DNA of 64,000 nucleotides from Symsagittifera roscoffensis (lineage: Eukaryota; Xenacoelomorpha; Acoela; Convolutidae): NCBI RefSeq assembly GCF_963678635.1, contig NC_087065.1, positions 62,336,754 to 62,400,753 on the forward strand. Reading direction: 5' to 3'. Each line of letters opens with the position of its first letter. The first letter of the stretch is position 1. The position numbers and the translations under genes were made by a program. This document shows positions 36,401-51,400 of this stretch, in pieces. Below the pieces are notes generated by a model. That model saw nothing but the letters and a program-made list of their open reading frames with translations, ran no database searches and was not told the DNA's origin.

Positions 36401-39400
36401 CGTTAAAGGACAGTTGGAACAACCAGGATGTCTCCCTGATGTACGCAGGCATGTTGTTACGGCTTTCGACTTTTTAACTTGCAGTTTTTGACGTATTTGT
36501 TTCTTATCATGGGAATGATAGTGTTGTCCCGAGATCCAATTTAGAAAGATGTTTCAACTGAGGTCTTTTTTCATAAAAATATGGGGGTTAGAGTTTGCCA
36601 GTTTGACAATTACCGGGCGATATATTTGGTGCTATAAACGAACGCGTAAGTGGAGATTTATTCCCTCTTAGAAATCGTTTCAAAATGAATTGAGACATCA
36701 ATTTTGATCTAATCAACACTTTGCTATATGCAAAACATATCACTTTGTACTTAACATGGCGATGATAACTTAACATTTTTTTTGAAGTTTCGTCAATTGT
36801 TCTAAGCGAACACTGCTCCCTATACCTTGAAAGGCAGTCTGAAGAATCAGGGCTTTGCTTTGGTGCGAGCAGTCTTGTTTCCTTATATTTGCGATTTGTC
36901 ACCTCTCGGAATTTCTGAAAATATCATCCATTCTAATCCATCACCTTTTATCTGATGATTAGGTGAGAGACTGGGATGACAGACAGAAGGTCGTGAAGTG
37001 GGTCGATGCAGTGGCTCCTAAGTCGGCATCCTCCACTGCGATGCAAAAGGATCAGCAGGACGGAAACACGAGCAAAGCTGCCAAGAACAAGAAAGGGTCA
37101 GTTAAGTCATTCTCTCACTGTGTTATGTTTTTCTTTTTATATTGTATGTCAAACTGTTGCTAAGATCGTTTGGACAGTTCTTTCACTTCATCACCCCCCA
37201 GTTTTTTAACAAAAAGTTAGTTAAAGACACAATGAATTCGGATTTTTGTATTATGGGGCTACAGTTTGTGGTGGGCCGAGGGTGTGAATAGAATGAGAAA
37301 AAGCCGGTTGGCCGTGGGTTTTTTTCACAGACCAAAAATTTTGCATCACCTTTTGGAGTTGTTACGTATATTATCGACATAAATTTCTCTACATTGCGTA
37401 CTTCTGGTTTATACATCACCAAAGAGAAAGCAGGGTTTAAAAAACGCGTCTGAATTTTTCTCCGATTGCTCGCATTGTCACTCCTGTTGGGTAATCGCTT
37501 TCCAAAAACAGGCGATTTGGTGATGCATTTGGTTCGTAAATTAACCGTTCTTTTAATCGTGAACCATCAATTTGCGGATGCTACTATGAATTACTTTGTG
37601 GTAATATTTGAGAAGAAGATTCATTTTTATTTTGTGAAAAGAAGTTAAATTAGAGGAATGCGCTCATCTAAATTTATCTGATGACTGACAATAGAGGAAA
37701 GGGTCACTCCAATAAAGACCATGACGAGGATCCGACAACGTCGCGACAGAACACCCTGGTCCAAGCGGGACTGCACCCAACCAATCGCGTCGTCAGCAGA
37801 GCTGGTCTGCGAGTAGCTATCAATGAAAAACCTTTCGTCCATCCCCATATGCAAAGCAGAAATACGGCCCAGAGACGACTTGGGGTCAGGGGAGGTCATT
37901 TACAGGGAAGGGGCGTTTCCCCTGACTCGAGGAACAAAAACAACGCAGAGCAGTTGGCAGCCAAAGAGTAATTTTGAAACTCTGAGTTTCTTAGAGATTA
38001 GATCCTGTCCTATCACAATTCCTGAAGATCTCATGACGTCATGACCTACAGCATAAAGTAGAGTTGCGGCGGCATTTATCTCATTAACGCATCATGAGCT
38101 CATTATAATGCATTCGAGCATATTTTTGACCGTCTAGCACTAAAACAATGCATCAGTGGTAAATTGCATGGAAAATCATTTGGGAAGTAATAACGTGTCT
38201 TTTTTTAGCTGATGATTTTTCGACTTTTTCTACAACTCAGGAACACCGTATTGTTTTTTTAAGGTTATCTTGTTGACTCGTCTTTCCATAGAATGAGTTT
38301 GAGCTGAGATATAATTTGTAAATGAGTCAGGTAAAATAATCCGCCCCTGAGTCACAGATAAGTGGTATGGAACTGATTCGGTTTTGTTTGTGATTAAGCA
38401 CTGGAGATGGTTTCGGCTTCGATTCTAAGCTAAAATTCATGGTTCGCATCCGAAATCCACGTTCCTGTGCTTAATGAGGCGTGGAAAAGTATTTTAAAGA
38501 AAGTTTAAATTACTATAGTTTCTAATGATAATTTGACAATAACTTGAAACTGATTGAAAATCTACTCATTGTAGCGGCAGAGAAGTTTCCTCGATTGTCG
38601 GAGACTCTTGTCACGGTATATTGCAAATAAACAAGACGAGAAGTCTTATAGCTTCCAAGAAGCGATCGCCGGCTGCTTCTAAGAGATCTCAATTGGCCAG
38701 ACCTATCTCTCGCAATGGTACGAATGAGAGAGAAAGAAGAGACGTTGTATCGAGAAGTAGCTTTAGTAGTCTGAAACGGTAAATAGATGTCATATAGATC
38801 ACTTACGGTAGCCTTTTTGTTGTTTAAATTTTGTTTAATTTTTGTTCATTTCAACGTTTTCTAGTCAGAATATCAAAAATGTTGAAAGTATTTGGTTGCA
38901 AATTTTTTGATCCCCTTTGCTGAACTAAAACTTCGATATTATGCCAAAACGTGCTTTGTCATAAATGTAACTAACTTGACTCTCTAAAGCAATGTACTTT
39001 AACGACGTGCAGCTCAGTGACAATTCAAGACGACAACAATCATTCGGAACACAAAAATCCGCACATATCAAGTCGACACAATTCGAGTCCTCGCCACAGT
39101 GTGAGCTCCTCTCGCGGTGCATCAGTCGCGGCCCACGACTCAGCAGTCGGGCTTGGCCGAGTCTCCAGTGTTGCGACCAGCTCGACTGCAGCCTACGAGT
39201 CAGTCATTATTGGAGTGACAAACCAGCATGAACGAAATATTGCACCATGAACTTTTTTTGTTAATCACGGGATTATCTTTCAAAGCATGTTTGAAACTTT
39301 AATTTCACTTATGGTTTTTTCTATTCTGCCTGAAAATTTTTGGTGTTTAATTTGTTGGTGTTTCAATCTTTGTTATGATTTTTTGTGGTTTCTGTTTTTT

Positions 39401-42400
39401 TCTTTGTTCTGTAATTTTTGTTTCGTTTTTCTTTTCATTCCTTGCTCTAATGCTTTCTCGTGTACAGGGCTTTCGTTCAAGTGAACTTGGCCAAAGAGGA
39501 AAGAAGAAAGACTTCTTTTACAGAGCAGATAAACTCAAGGCAGAAAAGTCGTCGAAGAGATCCTAAACATACTTACTTCGTGGACCCTACACCCCCGGAA
39601 ACTAGAGATCCCATATCCAAAACGGGCTTCAGGCGCAACCGATTTCTTCAAACTCTTTTGGACATGAGCAATGGAGAGGATTATCAAAGCAAAACACTTA
39701 ATAGTAGGAGAGTTCGCTTTGATCCACAAGTATACGAACTGAACAATTTGACTAGAAGAAACGAGAAAATTTTCCAAGTTGCAAGACTCTCTACTTTGAT
39801 TCCATCATGCTCAATGTCGTGTAATGTACGAGCATATGTTACATCATCTCTATCATCGTAATTACGTAATTGCAACTCTTTCATGTTCATAATGTCCTTT
39901 TGTGTTAAACATATCACCAAATCATCTCCAATCTGTTCATTTTCTATCTTTCTTTCGTTCATTTTCCCCCTTGGATGTTATTTAACGCCGTGGCAACAAG
40001 CTGTCAGTCCAGAGAAAAAAGTTCTAATTTAGATACTGAAAAACTCAAAAATGAATACTTTAAATTCTATGCTGGATGCTGGAAAACTCTAAACTAATTT
40101 TTTTTCTCGGCTTGTTGGCAACACGGTTTTTTATAAAATTTTCTCCCCTGAACTGTTTGTATTGAGTTTTCCGCTGATTTTCAGGGCGGCCAACGAGAAA
40201 GAAATGTCTCAGCCCGAACTGCAGGGTCCGAGGAAGAAAAAAGTGACGGAATTGAAAGCTGAGCCTGAACACACGTTGGTGGAGGGAGGACAAAGAGACA
40301 TTGCTGCGACAGTTTCTGCCTTGTGTGGATACTCCAAGTTCAAGAGCAAAACTTCTAGCATCGCATTCCAACACACCATGATGTTCCAGTCGAGAAAATA
40401 CGAGTGAGTTGCCAAAGCCCTACACAATCAGCCCTACACAACCAATTTCCACTGAAATTTTTTAGTAAAACTGGACATAAATAGCTTTGGACTCAAAAAT
40501 TTCTTCTCAGACTTCGTGTATCTAATTTTAAAATTTTAAATCGTGATGATAGGCTGGATATTTTAGTGATTCTATAGTTCTACTACAGAATCTGTATTAG
40601 AACTTCAAAGATTTTTAGGAGATTTTCCTTATTTATCAACTTTTCTTACACATGTTAGTTTTTTGTACCAGTTTTCGAAGTGAGTGCGAAACATATATGC
40701 TTGTTCTTCCAACCATTGAAAATGGAGAGGAACTTTGTATTCGGGTATGTTTTATTTTTTTTTCCTTTTTTTTGTTCTGAGCATTGAAAATAGGGAGGAA
40801 CTTTGTATTCGGGTGTGTTCTAGTTTTTGTTCCGACTTTCGATACGAAAGTAACGGAATATTTGTGCTCGGGGTGGGTTTTTTTCTTCAGACAAATTTCG
40901 ACTTTTTAACTAGCCATTTTTGACGGGATTTTTTTTTTATATCATTCAAAAGGTATTGTTGTCCTGAGCTCAAATTTGAAAAGATATTTTACCTATGATT
41001 ATTTTTCGTAAAATTATGGGGCTTTAAAGATTGCCATTTTGGCTAATTTGGGACAATTAACACGCGATATGTTCGCGCTATTAATGCGTAAGCGGAGAGT
41101 TAATCCGTCTTAGAAATCGTTCCAAATTGGTTGAGAGAAGCTTATTTGCCTTAATTGATTTGTTACTAGAAGCAAAATTTATTATTTTTTCGACTTTCGA
41201 TACGAAAGTAACGGAATATGTGTGCTCGGGGTGGGTTTTTTTTTCTTCAGACAAATTTCGACTTTTTAACTAGCCATTTTTGACGGAATTTTTTTATATC
41301 ATTCAAAAGGTATTGTTGTCCTGAGCTTAAATTTGAAAAGATATTTTACCTGTGATCATTTTTCGTAAAGTTATGAGGGTTTAAAGATTGCCATTTTGGC
41401 CAATTTGGGACAATTAACGCGCGATATAATTCGCGCTATTAACGCGTAAGTGGAGATTTAATCCGCGTTATAAATCGTTCCAAATCGGTTGAACGAAGCT
41501 TCATTGCCATAATTGATTTGTTACAAGGAACGAAATCTATCTTTATGTACTTCAATATGGCGTGTGGGGGGATGATTTTCATTTAAAAAATTCAAATTTA
41601 CAAAAAAAATTTCGTTTTATTTTATTTCATTTAATTTTTTAATTTTATTACTGCTGCTCCATAAACCTTAAAAGGCAGTCGGAACATTCAGGGTTTTGCC
41701 CTGATACGAGCAGTCTTGTTCTTTTTACTCTTACGATATATATTTTTCAAATTTATGTTTTTTGCACATGCTTAATTGTCTTTGCTTCCAAGATATGTTT
41801 TTCTTCAACCTTTTAAAGCTGATTTAAAAGCTGTACCCGTGATTTCAGCAATGATTTAGGCATTGTAAACATAACAGGCGAGTTTGATTTTCTGGTTTTG
41901 TCTCATTCCGGTTTCTCTAGGGTTTTGACTCATTCAGTAGGTTTATTTCCCGATTTATTGTCTTAAACAGCTCATTCGAAGATTTTGATTTTTTTGATGA
42001 TTTTTGCAGTATTGATTTTTACAAAAAAAAGTTTAACTTCTTTTACATTTGCGAGAGCAAGTGTATTGCAATCAGGTACTTGACTTTTCCCCTTGAAGTT
42101 TCACTTTTCCCTCTTGTTTTGTACTTTATATGGCGTGTGGGGGGATGATTTTCATAGAAAAATTTTCAAATTTTAGAAAATAAAAATGTTCATTTTATTT
42201 TATTTAATTTAATTTTTTTTATGTTGTTTATGTTATTACTGCTCCATAAACCTTAAAGGCAGTCGGAACATTCAGGGTTTCGCCCTGATACGAGCAGTCT
42301 TGTTTTGTTTTCTTTTTACTCAAAATCAGGTGCCACAAATAATCATCGATTTGAATTGAGTGATATATCATATTAAAGCTCTTTTGGTCGTGTTTGAACC

Positions 42401-45400
42401 ACATTAAAAAACATTTTTCGTTTTTCGTCTTATTTCGAGCGAATTACGCGAGCGAGCAGGCTCACATCAGCTTAATTATGCCTTGCTTTTGAGGCTAGTG
42501 AAAAGTTTACTAATGTGCTCCAATTTGTCTTTTGAAGGGTCGATGTTATATTCCATTCCTTTTTTTTTTAATCAATTTGACCTATTTCGGCCATAAGCAT
42601 TTTTCTTCACTTCATTTTTAGTTGAAATAATGAACTAAAACAACAAGATGGAAAAGAACATCATACCAGGACTTCTCTTCAGCTCAGTGCGATCAACCGA
42701 TTTTTTCTTTTGTGCCCTTGCCTAATAATTGCATGCAATTTTTTGTCTATTTTTCTGAGTTCGATAAATTTGCCTCCCGGCAAGAAGCAAGCATGGTCAT
42801 CGTGGGCTTCGAACCACCTGCCTTCTGATTGAGTTGCGGATACTAAGTCACTTCACTATCGCTCATTATTTCTGTCTTGTATGGTGTACACGGGTATGAT
42901 CTTGGGTTTTAGGTTTTCAGTCACCAATAAAGGCCAAGTTGGTCTATCTTACCACTGGCGCATCGAATTAGAAGACGGAAGAAGCTTAGATTACCCTGTT
43001 GAAGAGCAACAACCGTCGCATCTTAGACCGCTCTCTAGGCAGAACACCTCCCTGGACAAGAATAGTGCAGGCATGGTGCCAGAGATCCTTCCCCCACCGA
43101 CTCCTGGTTATATACCTTTTAGTATAGAGCCCTTCGTGGGGACAATTAACGCAGGGAAGAAGAAGACATTCCACGTCAGATTTGCACCGTTGGATATCGG
43201 GGAGTTTAAAGGAAAACTTATATGCAGGTAAAAGTTAAATACAATATAAAGCATGATAGAAAATTGCTTCTATAAACTTCTATATTTCCTTAGTCTAACG
43301 TGCTGATTTTTTTTTTTGACTTAAGCCGTTACTAAAATAGTGATCAAATTTTAGCATCTACTTTTCAGTTCCTATTTTCTAAGCACTGCTTTTGACCTAT
43401 TTAGTAACAGATAGATCAACATGTTTGGTGATTTTTCTGGATTCGAGAGAAATTTTTCATTATACTCGAGTAACGAAATCTGATCACTGTAGATTTTTAA
43501 CAACCGACTCCTTTTTCATTCAAGAAAACGTTATCTTGAAACTGTGTTCAGGGCCATTTTTTATAATTCGTTTCAGTTTTTAGTTCATTTTGTGATTAGT
43601 ATAGAGAATGATCCGGCCATTAATCTCAATAGCGATTGACGTCAAAAGCTCCAATTTTTTTTATTGTGTTTCCGAGACAATTCAAAACGGACCTGTAGCT
43701 CCATGGATGGTCTCCCTGGCAGTCTGTTTGGCGGTGTAGATTGTAGTTTATATAACTTCTCACAATGTAACGGCTTGCAGGACATTTTTTACTGATTATT
43801 ATAATTCACTATCTTCGCAGCTGGAGAAGTTTCACTTCCTCTGTTTCTTTAGCATTCCAAATCTAGACCCCAACGAGCATGCAGGCAGCAATGGGATCAT
43901 GGAGATCCAGATCTCTGGTTCGAGTGAGATGCCCTGTGTGCACTTCGAACTTCCAGAGTCAGACTACCTTTCTGGCAACAGACGAGACCCCACCAGGAAG
44001 GGACCGGGAGGGGAGCCAGCGGGTACTCTGGACCCTAATGCTAAAGTGCTAGAGTTTTCCGTCACTGGAGTGGGATTCAAAACTCACAAGTCAGTTGTTG
44101 ATTTAAATATCTGAAAGAAAAGTTTTGGAAACAATTATCGGAGAAAGTGGATTTCCGTAAACTTTTCCGGTATTGTGAATCGCAACCAGATCTCCAGTAA
44201 ATCTGTAAAGCAAAACAGTTTAGCGAGTTTTTAATACTTTATAACAAATTGTCTCTCTGTCTTAGGAGCTTCGACGTGATTAACCCGACCAAGAACACAT
44301 ACAGTTACTCGTGGCAGTGTCTGGACCTAAAGAGTGTGAAGAAAGAGACTGCCTTCAAGTGTCTCAACCCCAAGGGACAGATCTTGTCCGGGCACTCCAC
44401 ACAGGTATAGACTACACTACCAAAAAGCTCTCATCATATATAAATATAGCTTTTTTCCTTTTCACTTTGTCTGCTAATTGTACCTGTGGTAAAACTCTTT
44501 TTCTAGCGGTCTCATCATAATAAAATTAGGTATATTGCGTGATTGCTGTTTTGTATACCTATGATTATTATTTCCTCATCCCACTCTCCCGAGCTGTTGA
44601 ATACGGAGACCAAGTATGCTTCAGTACCGTCGGAAACGTTAACGAAAGTTTCACCACTAAGTTATGGAATCTGTGGTTTTCTAAGGACTTTCAAAATGAA
44701 GTACAAGCTTTCCAAACTAGGAAGATGAAATGACAATCGTGCACGCGAAGACGTGTTTCTAAACGGTTAAACCTGTTCTAGATGGGTTTTGAGTTCCGAC
44801 CGAGTGACCTTGGAGTGACGGAGTCCTTCTGGCGCTTCTCTATCCCTGGCCAGAAGATCAGTCTGCTGTTCCTTCTGGTAGGCACGACCTCCGAGCCAAC
44901 TGTCCGATTCGAGAGGTCACACCTCAGCTTCAGATCGATCCTCGTTGGTATGTACTTACACTCTAGCTCAAACAAAATAAGTCCTGCCAAGTAAATATGA
45001 CAAAAAACTTAATTAAATTTTGTCTACGAATTTTGAAAAATTGCGAAATTAGTTTAACACGCGCGGCATTTTTGTCCTGTGTTATAAGCAATTTTTTTTG
45101 GAAAGTTTAACAAAATGCAAGGTTTTGGCCTTTTTTTTCTAACAGGGTGGGATTTTTTGGCGTGAACTTAGCTCAAGTTTTTTTAATCTTGGCAGCGAAA
45201 GTATCCTGAAAAACATTTTTAATTGAGTCATTAATTTTTTGTTGTACTTAATTTACAATTTTTAGTGTCTTTTCTTGCTTTCAGGCGAGCAGTCCCATGA
45301 ATTGATCCACCTCGAAAACGACGAGGACTTCCCTCTGTCCTACTCGTTCGATGCCGAGTCAATCTACACAGAGGGACGTGGAGCCATGATAGGCATCATG

Positions 45401-48400
45401 CCCATAGCCGGAGTGATCCCCCCTAAATCCAGGGCCCCGCTTGATCTGTTTTTTACTGCCCCCTCGGATAAGGAGTATAATTTCAACCTGATATGCAGGG
45501 TCAAGCACCGGAGGGAACCCTTGATGTTGAATGTGAAGGCAGAGGGTTTTAGTGTGAGGGCTGATTTAGTGTGTGAGAGTGCAAGCGGCCAAATGGTCAA
45601 ATTGACTGCAAATGGACGAAATGAGATCAATCTCAAACAGGTATTTACCCACTGCATTTCGATGAACACTCAACTTTTCGGCCACTTGCTATCTTAACCA
45701 CTTCGGTATTTGACAACTACCAGGTCACATGTTTATGATGAAGAATATTTAAAACAATAATGGTCCATAAGCTATACCCATTTGAGCAATGCGGGGAAAA
45801 TTGCTTGGAAAAAGTTCAAAAAAATCAACAAAAATTTCAATTAGTTCTTGATGTATTCAAATAGCTTCTTGTACTTTCAACTCCCTTCATTGCGGATAAA
45901 TTCTCCCCTGCATTTTTTGTATATTCTGGCTATAGTATTTCCAATTGCTATCGTTTATAGGTGGAACCGAATGAGCAAGCAGTGCGGAGTCTGCAAGTCT
46001 CGAACCCGGGCAAGTACGCGATATCGTACAAGTGGACCATCTCCAGCCACCGCGAACTAGTCTCCATTTCACCCGAGGAGGGAGAACTTAAACCCGGTCA
46101 AAAGTGCAGCACCACTCTCGCATTCCTCTCCGCCAAGAATTGTGAGCTGAGGAATTGCATATTGACTCTAGAGGTCAAGCGAGGCCCCAATTATCAAGTG
46201 GCGCTTCTGGGAAAATGTGTGGCGCCGTTGCTTGTCTTTTCGGCCAAGAAGGTCAACTTCGGAAGTGTTTTCTTGGCCCGTGCGGGCATGAAGCCATCTG
46301 TAGAGAATGTTCAGATCACAAACAGTGACTCGAAGCCTATTAGGTATTTATTTATTTCTAGCCAATTTAAAGACGTGGAATGTTCGAAGCCGACCATGAT
46401 CCGTGCTCGTTGCTTAAGGGTGTGGCTACGATACTCAGCTCAGAAAAAAAATAAGTCATAAACTGCATGTAATTGTCAATCAGGGGCGCAGCAGTGCTTC
46501 TCAGTAAGGAGCTGAACAGCTCGTATGTTGGTCCCTCTTGGATAAATCTTTGGATAAGTAAAAAATAGTTGAACAACGGGAATATCGGGTTGCAGTGTAA
46601 GTAGCTTTGAATTTTGCATTATCTGGTTGAGTATTTGCTTTGATAATTGTTCCGGAAAGCAATGAATAATAGCTCAAGAAATTAAAAGGTCTCTTTGGTG
46701 AGCTGAAAAGATGTGATGAAGTGGCTAAAGAGGTGTGTGACGTTAAAATAGGTGTGATGACGTGGCTAAGGTCCCCTCCTGAAAACCGGAAGGTCTGTAG
46801 GCCAAAGTTTTCCATAATCTGAGCATGTTCAATCAAGAAAATTTAAAAAATTAAGGGCTTCAATTGCGGTTTTTAAGAAATTAAACAGCTCGATTTTTGA
46901 TCTTTTACCTCCTGCTTCAATGATCTTAATTTAATGTATAAATTCTATTTTAGTGTGCAGTGTCTGTTCGAAGACACAGATGCTCTGCAAGTGGGTTTCC
47001 AGTCCTGCTCTCTGGATCCGGGCCAGTCCGCATCCGTCACTCTCACCTTTAGTCCCCACAGGGTGGGTGCAGTTGAAGAAGTGGTCGCATTCTTCCTCAA
47101 CGGGCTGTCTACTTCCACCCTGCAAGTCAAGGGCGAAGGAATCACTGCAAATGTGGGTCACTTCTGTGTTTAAGTGTTTTTGCTCTGTATGAACTTTTAC
47201 TTATTTCGATCGTGGTTTTTTTTTCAAGAAAAAGTTTTGTTAGTACCAATTTTTTTTTTCATTTAGACTTTTTGTCATTTATTTACACTTGCGACTTGCG
47301 ATCGCAATGTATTAGTGTGAATTTTCTTTTTTTCCCAACCTAACTCGCAAGTATAAGTGATTATTTGATGCTACTTTTGCTAAAATCACGATCTGCAGCA
47401 TTAGAAATTTCGTCTGCTTTATTTGTACCTAAAATTTAACGGTTTTTAACCGTCTGTGCCTGAGAGATTAGGGATTGAGATTATTTGCGTGGCAGATTTT
47501 TAAAATTGTTTCCAGGCTTATTTCTACTTTTTACACTTGCGAAGCGAGTGTATTAGTACGAACGTTCTTTTTTCCAACCCAAGTCGAAAATATTGGTGCT
47601 ACTTTTGGGACACCTTTACAGCTTTTTCATAGCATGTGCTTTGACGGGCGAATAGTAATAAGTTAACACAGTTGATGCATTTTTAATTCACCAAATGAAC
47701 CGAAAAACTTCAGCAATTTTCTAGCAATTTTTAGAAATTCATAATTTATACATAATGTGGCTTTATGCTTTGCAATTTGTTGCATGCAAAGTTAGTGTGG
47801 ATGCCTTCAGTTTGTTATATTCTAAATTTTTACTTGCAAGATTGAGTATATTTGTATTTGGTGCCACTTTTGCTGAATTGTATTGGCAGTTTATTAGCAT
47901 TTGTAGCTGCTTTATTCGTGACTAGTGTTTGTTGGTTGTTAAGCTTGCGTGGCTGAGTGGATAGTGTGTGAGACTCACAATCTCTCAGATTCGAATATTA
48001 CACATAGCCGAGTTTTGCTAATTCGAGGCTTATTTCTACTTTTTCTTATTTCATTTGATAGAGCTGCTTTTTGGTCGTGATCTCGCAAGTGTTAGCGAAG
48101 CGAAGCTTCGCCTCTGTGTTTATTTCACTTTTTAAAGCTGTTTTTGTCGTGTTCTCGCTAGTTTCTGCGAAATGCAGCTACACCTCCGTCTTTAAAGTTG
48201 AGTTTGATTTTAAGATTCAAAATTAGGTTGGATATGTTAAAATTTTCACCAAAATGGGGAAAAAACGCCGTATCCAATTTATTCACATTGGGTTGATTTT
48301 TTTTCAAAGCGCCTATCAGAAAAATTTTATAAATTCGAAGAGCTTTAAGGCGATGAAATTTTTCCCGTAAAATTAATTTTCTAATAAGTTTTGTTGTTTC

Positions 48401-51400
48401 CAGATCGAAGCAGCAGATGGGATGAAGCTTCTGAACTTTGGCTCCGTCAAAGCAGGAAAACAGGCGAAGAAGCAGACGACTCTCACCAACCACACAAAAG
48501 TGCCGGTGACTTTTGACCTCTGTATGTCACCCACGTCACCAAGAGGGGTCACTCTGGCTCAGAGTGTGTCAATTACACCCTCGAAAGTGACCATGAAGCC
48601 CAATGAGTCTGTGAATGTAGTTGTCAAATTGTGTTCAAACGAGAGAATCCCTGCTTTCTCAGAAGAGGTTAGTAGTTGTTTATAGAATCAGTAGCAAGGC
48701 AACTGAGCTCGTCGGTCAAATTAATTTTTTTTCCTCAAACATTTTTGAAAACCTTTTTGAGTTCAATTGAAGTTCATCTGCTGAAAGTTATGTAAATTGC
48801 ACTCTCCAAATACGAATGCTTAACACGATGACATCGTTGCGTTTTGTTCACATCTAAAATAAAGAGGAGGGGCTGATATTTCATGTTTTATCATTTTGTT
48901 CCGACTTTTCAAGAATATGATGGAATATTTGTGCTCGTGGTGGTTTTTTCTCAGTTAAAATTCGATTTTTTAATTAGCCATTTTTGACAGAAATTTTTCA
49001 TATCACTTGAAAGCCTTGCCTTAAAAAACAAAGTAAAGCTGTTTTTACCGTTGTTTTACGTGTTATTATGGCTAAATGAGTGACGTAACGATGTAAGATA
49101 TATAATACAAATATGTTCGTAAATGTTAGTTTGTTCACCATGCCAAGATTTTTTGAATTATGAAAGTGTTAAACTTGTTTTTGTTCCGACAGTGGAGGAA
49201 CTTTGTATTCGGGTGTGTTTTAGTTTTTTTTCCCACGTAGAATCAGGTATCACAAATAATCATTGGATTGGGTCGAGTTATATATCATATTAAAGCCCTT
49301 TCAGTCGTGATTCAAACGACATTAAGAACTTTCGAACAATTTTCCCCTGTGTGGACAAAAAACCAGTTTCAAATTTTTGATTTTTGGTCTAATTTCAAAC
49401 TAATAAGATGAGGCCAAGCAGGAAATTTTTTTTTGAAAATTTGGCCTTTTTCATTATGAATTTCGAATTAGCCTAATTTCTTATTTTTGTTTGTATTTTT
49501 GCACAGTAACTGGCTAATTTTATTCTAATTTGCTGTCTTTCTATCTTCCTCTTACTTTCAAGAAACAACGAAAATTAACTGTTGTTCTATTGTTTGAAAT
49601 TTCATTAGTTTTTGTTTTTGTTCAGTCATTTTGGTCTTTTTATTTTTCTCTTACAAGAAACTGAATGGAACTTTACAGCTAAATTTATCTTAAAATATGA
49701 TTTATCTGACTTGAAACGGATGAAAAGTTTTCTTATTTCTTTTTTTATTTTTTATTTTTCACAATTTTTCTTAAGTTGAATTTAATAAATGAAGGTATCA
49801 CTGAAAGCTCTGGACAGTGAATCCAGCTCAAAATTGTATAAAAAAATTAGAATGTTTTTTTTTCAAGTTTGACTTTTTTGTACATAGGAAGAAACACTAG
49901 AATTGAGCTTAAAACAAACTAACTATAAAAAAAAAGAAATTAGGCAAATTCAGCTGATAATAAATCACTATTAAAATTTTTCATTCTATTTTTGCTCAAG
50001 AAAGTTTTCGAACTAGCTTTTCTCGACTAAATTTTTTTTAAACTTTCAATCGAATCACGACTTCAATGAAGTTCGTCGCTCGACCTCTCTTGATGTATGT
50101 TTTGGGTACTTTTGACGTTCATTTAGAAATTTCATTTTGGATTTTAAAAAGAATCAGAAACACACCCGAATACGGAGTACCTGCGCAATTTTTGGTCGGA
50201 GCAAAAAGTAATGATGTTGCACGTTTGCTGAGGCGGATAATCAACAAACAGCCATATCTTGAATCCGAAATTGCATCTAAATGTAAATTACATCAAAATT
50301 ATGTAAGAAATGCATAAAAACAATGACAATCTGTTATGTTGCATAACAATATTAATTTTTGTCTTGTTGGAATGGTAATCCTATTTTCGGTTTGTTGGCC
50401 CTTCGGCTTGTTGGCCTACCACCATTTGCTGATAGTAGTGCATGTTTGAATGTCTGCTGTGTTGTATGTTAGGTGTACCTGGAGATGGCTGGGAGTAGTG
50501 TGCCAGTGTTCAGTGTGAGTGGCAGTGTGGTGGACCAGAGTGTGCGTCTGGACACACAGGCAGTGCCATTCGGGGCAGTCGTGGCCAGGGGCGAGAGCAG
50601 ACGCCGACTACTCATGACCAACGACGGCGACATAGGAGTGTAGTATGTACCATCACAACTCCATACTATTCCATACCTCACTCGGATCTTTTCTCTCTTA
50701 CCCCCCCCTTTACAAAAGAAGAGAAGTTAGTTACTAGCTACAAAAGTCGCATCTGCTTAAATGTTGAGTTTTACATTTTTGGGGGTGAATTTTAAAGGGA
50801 TAGTTTGAGAGGGGCAGAAAAAGAGATCCTTTTACTCTGCACTACACTGTCAGCAAAACTTCATGTTCTTCATGCTGAATTTGATTTATTCGCGGTTTAT
50901 ATATTGATTTCTTTTTGAACTCATTTCAACTTCATTTGCTAACTGGAAAGCAAATTACGCTCTCAAATGACAAGTGCAAATGGCGCAAAAAAACGTGAGT
51001 GAAAACACATCAAAAATAGCTTTAAGATGGTATCTTTTTTTCTGTCAAAAAATCGATTTTCTTTGTTTTTTTTTAGGTCATTGACATTTTCCTACTGTCT
51101 GTTTTCTTGTTTGCATCATTAGTAAACCTGATTACTGATATAATTTAAGGTTTTTTTAGTGAATTTTCCTAAATTAAATGATTTTCATGATTATCTTTAG
51201 CTTCAATTGGGACGTGGCCAAATTCAAGCCGGACTTCAGCATAGTTCCATCTAAAGGGTATATCGCACCAGGGATGGACCTGCCTTTGGAAATTGCATTC
51301 CAGCCTTCAGTTGTGAACGCAGACATCCGATACAGCAACCTCACTTGTAATATAGAGGGGGGCAAACCTCTTAAGCTCACCCTTACTGGAGTGTGTGCTG

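Noticed and set aside
37681-37971. A separate 96-codon gene
   Set aside because: The frame has an acceptor and donor with exactly the phases HYDIN needs, so it is better read as a HYDIN linker exon.
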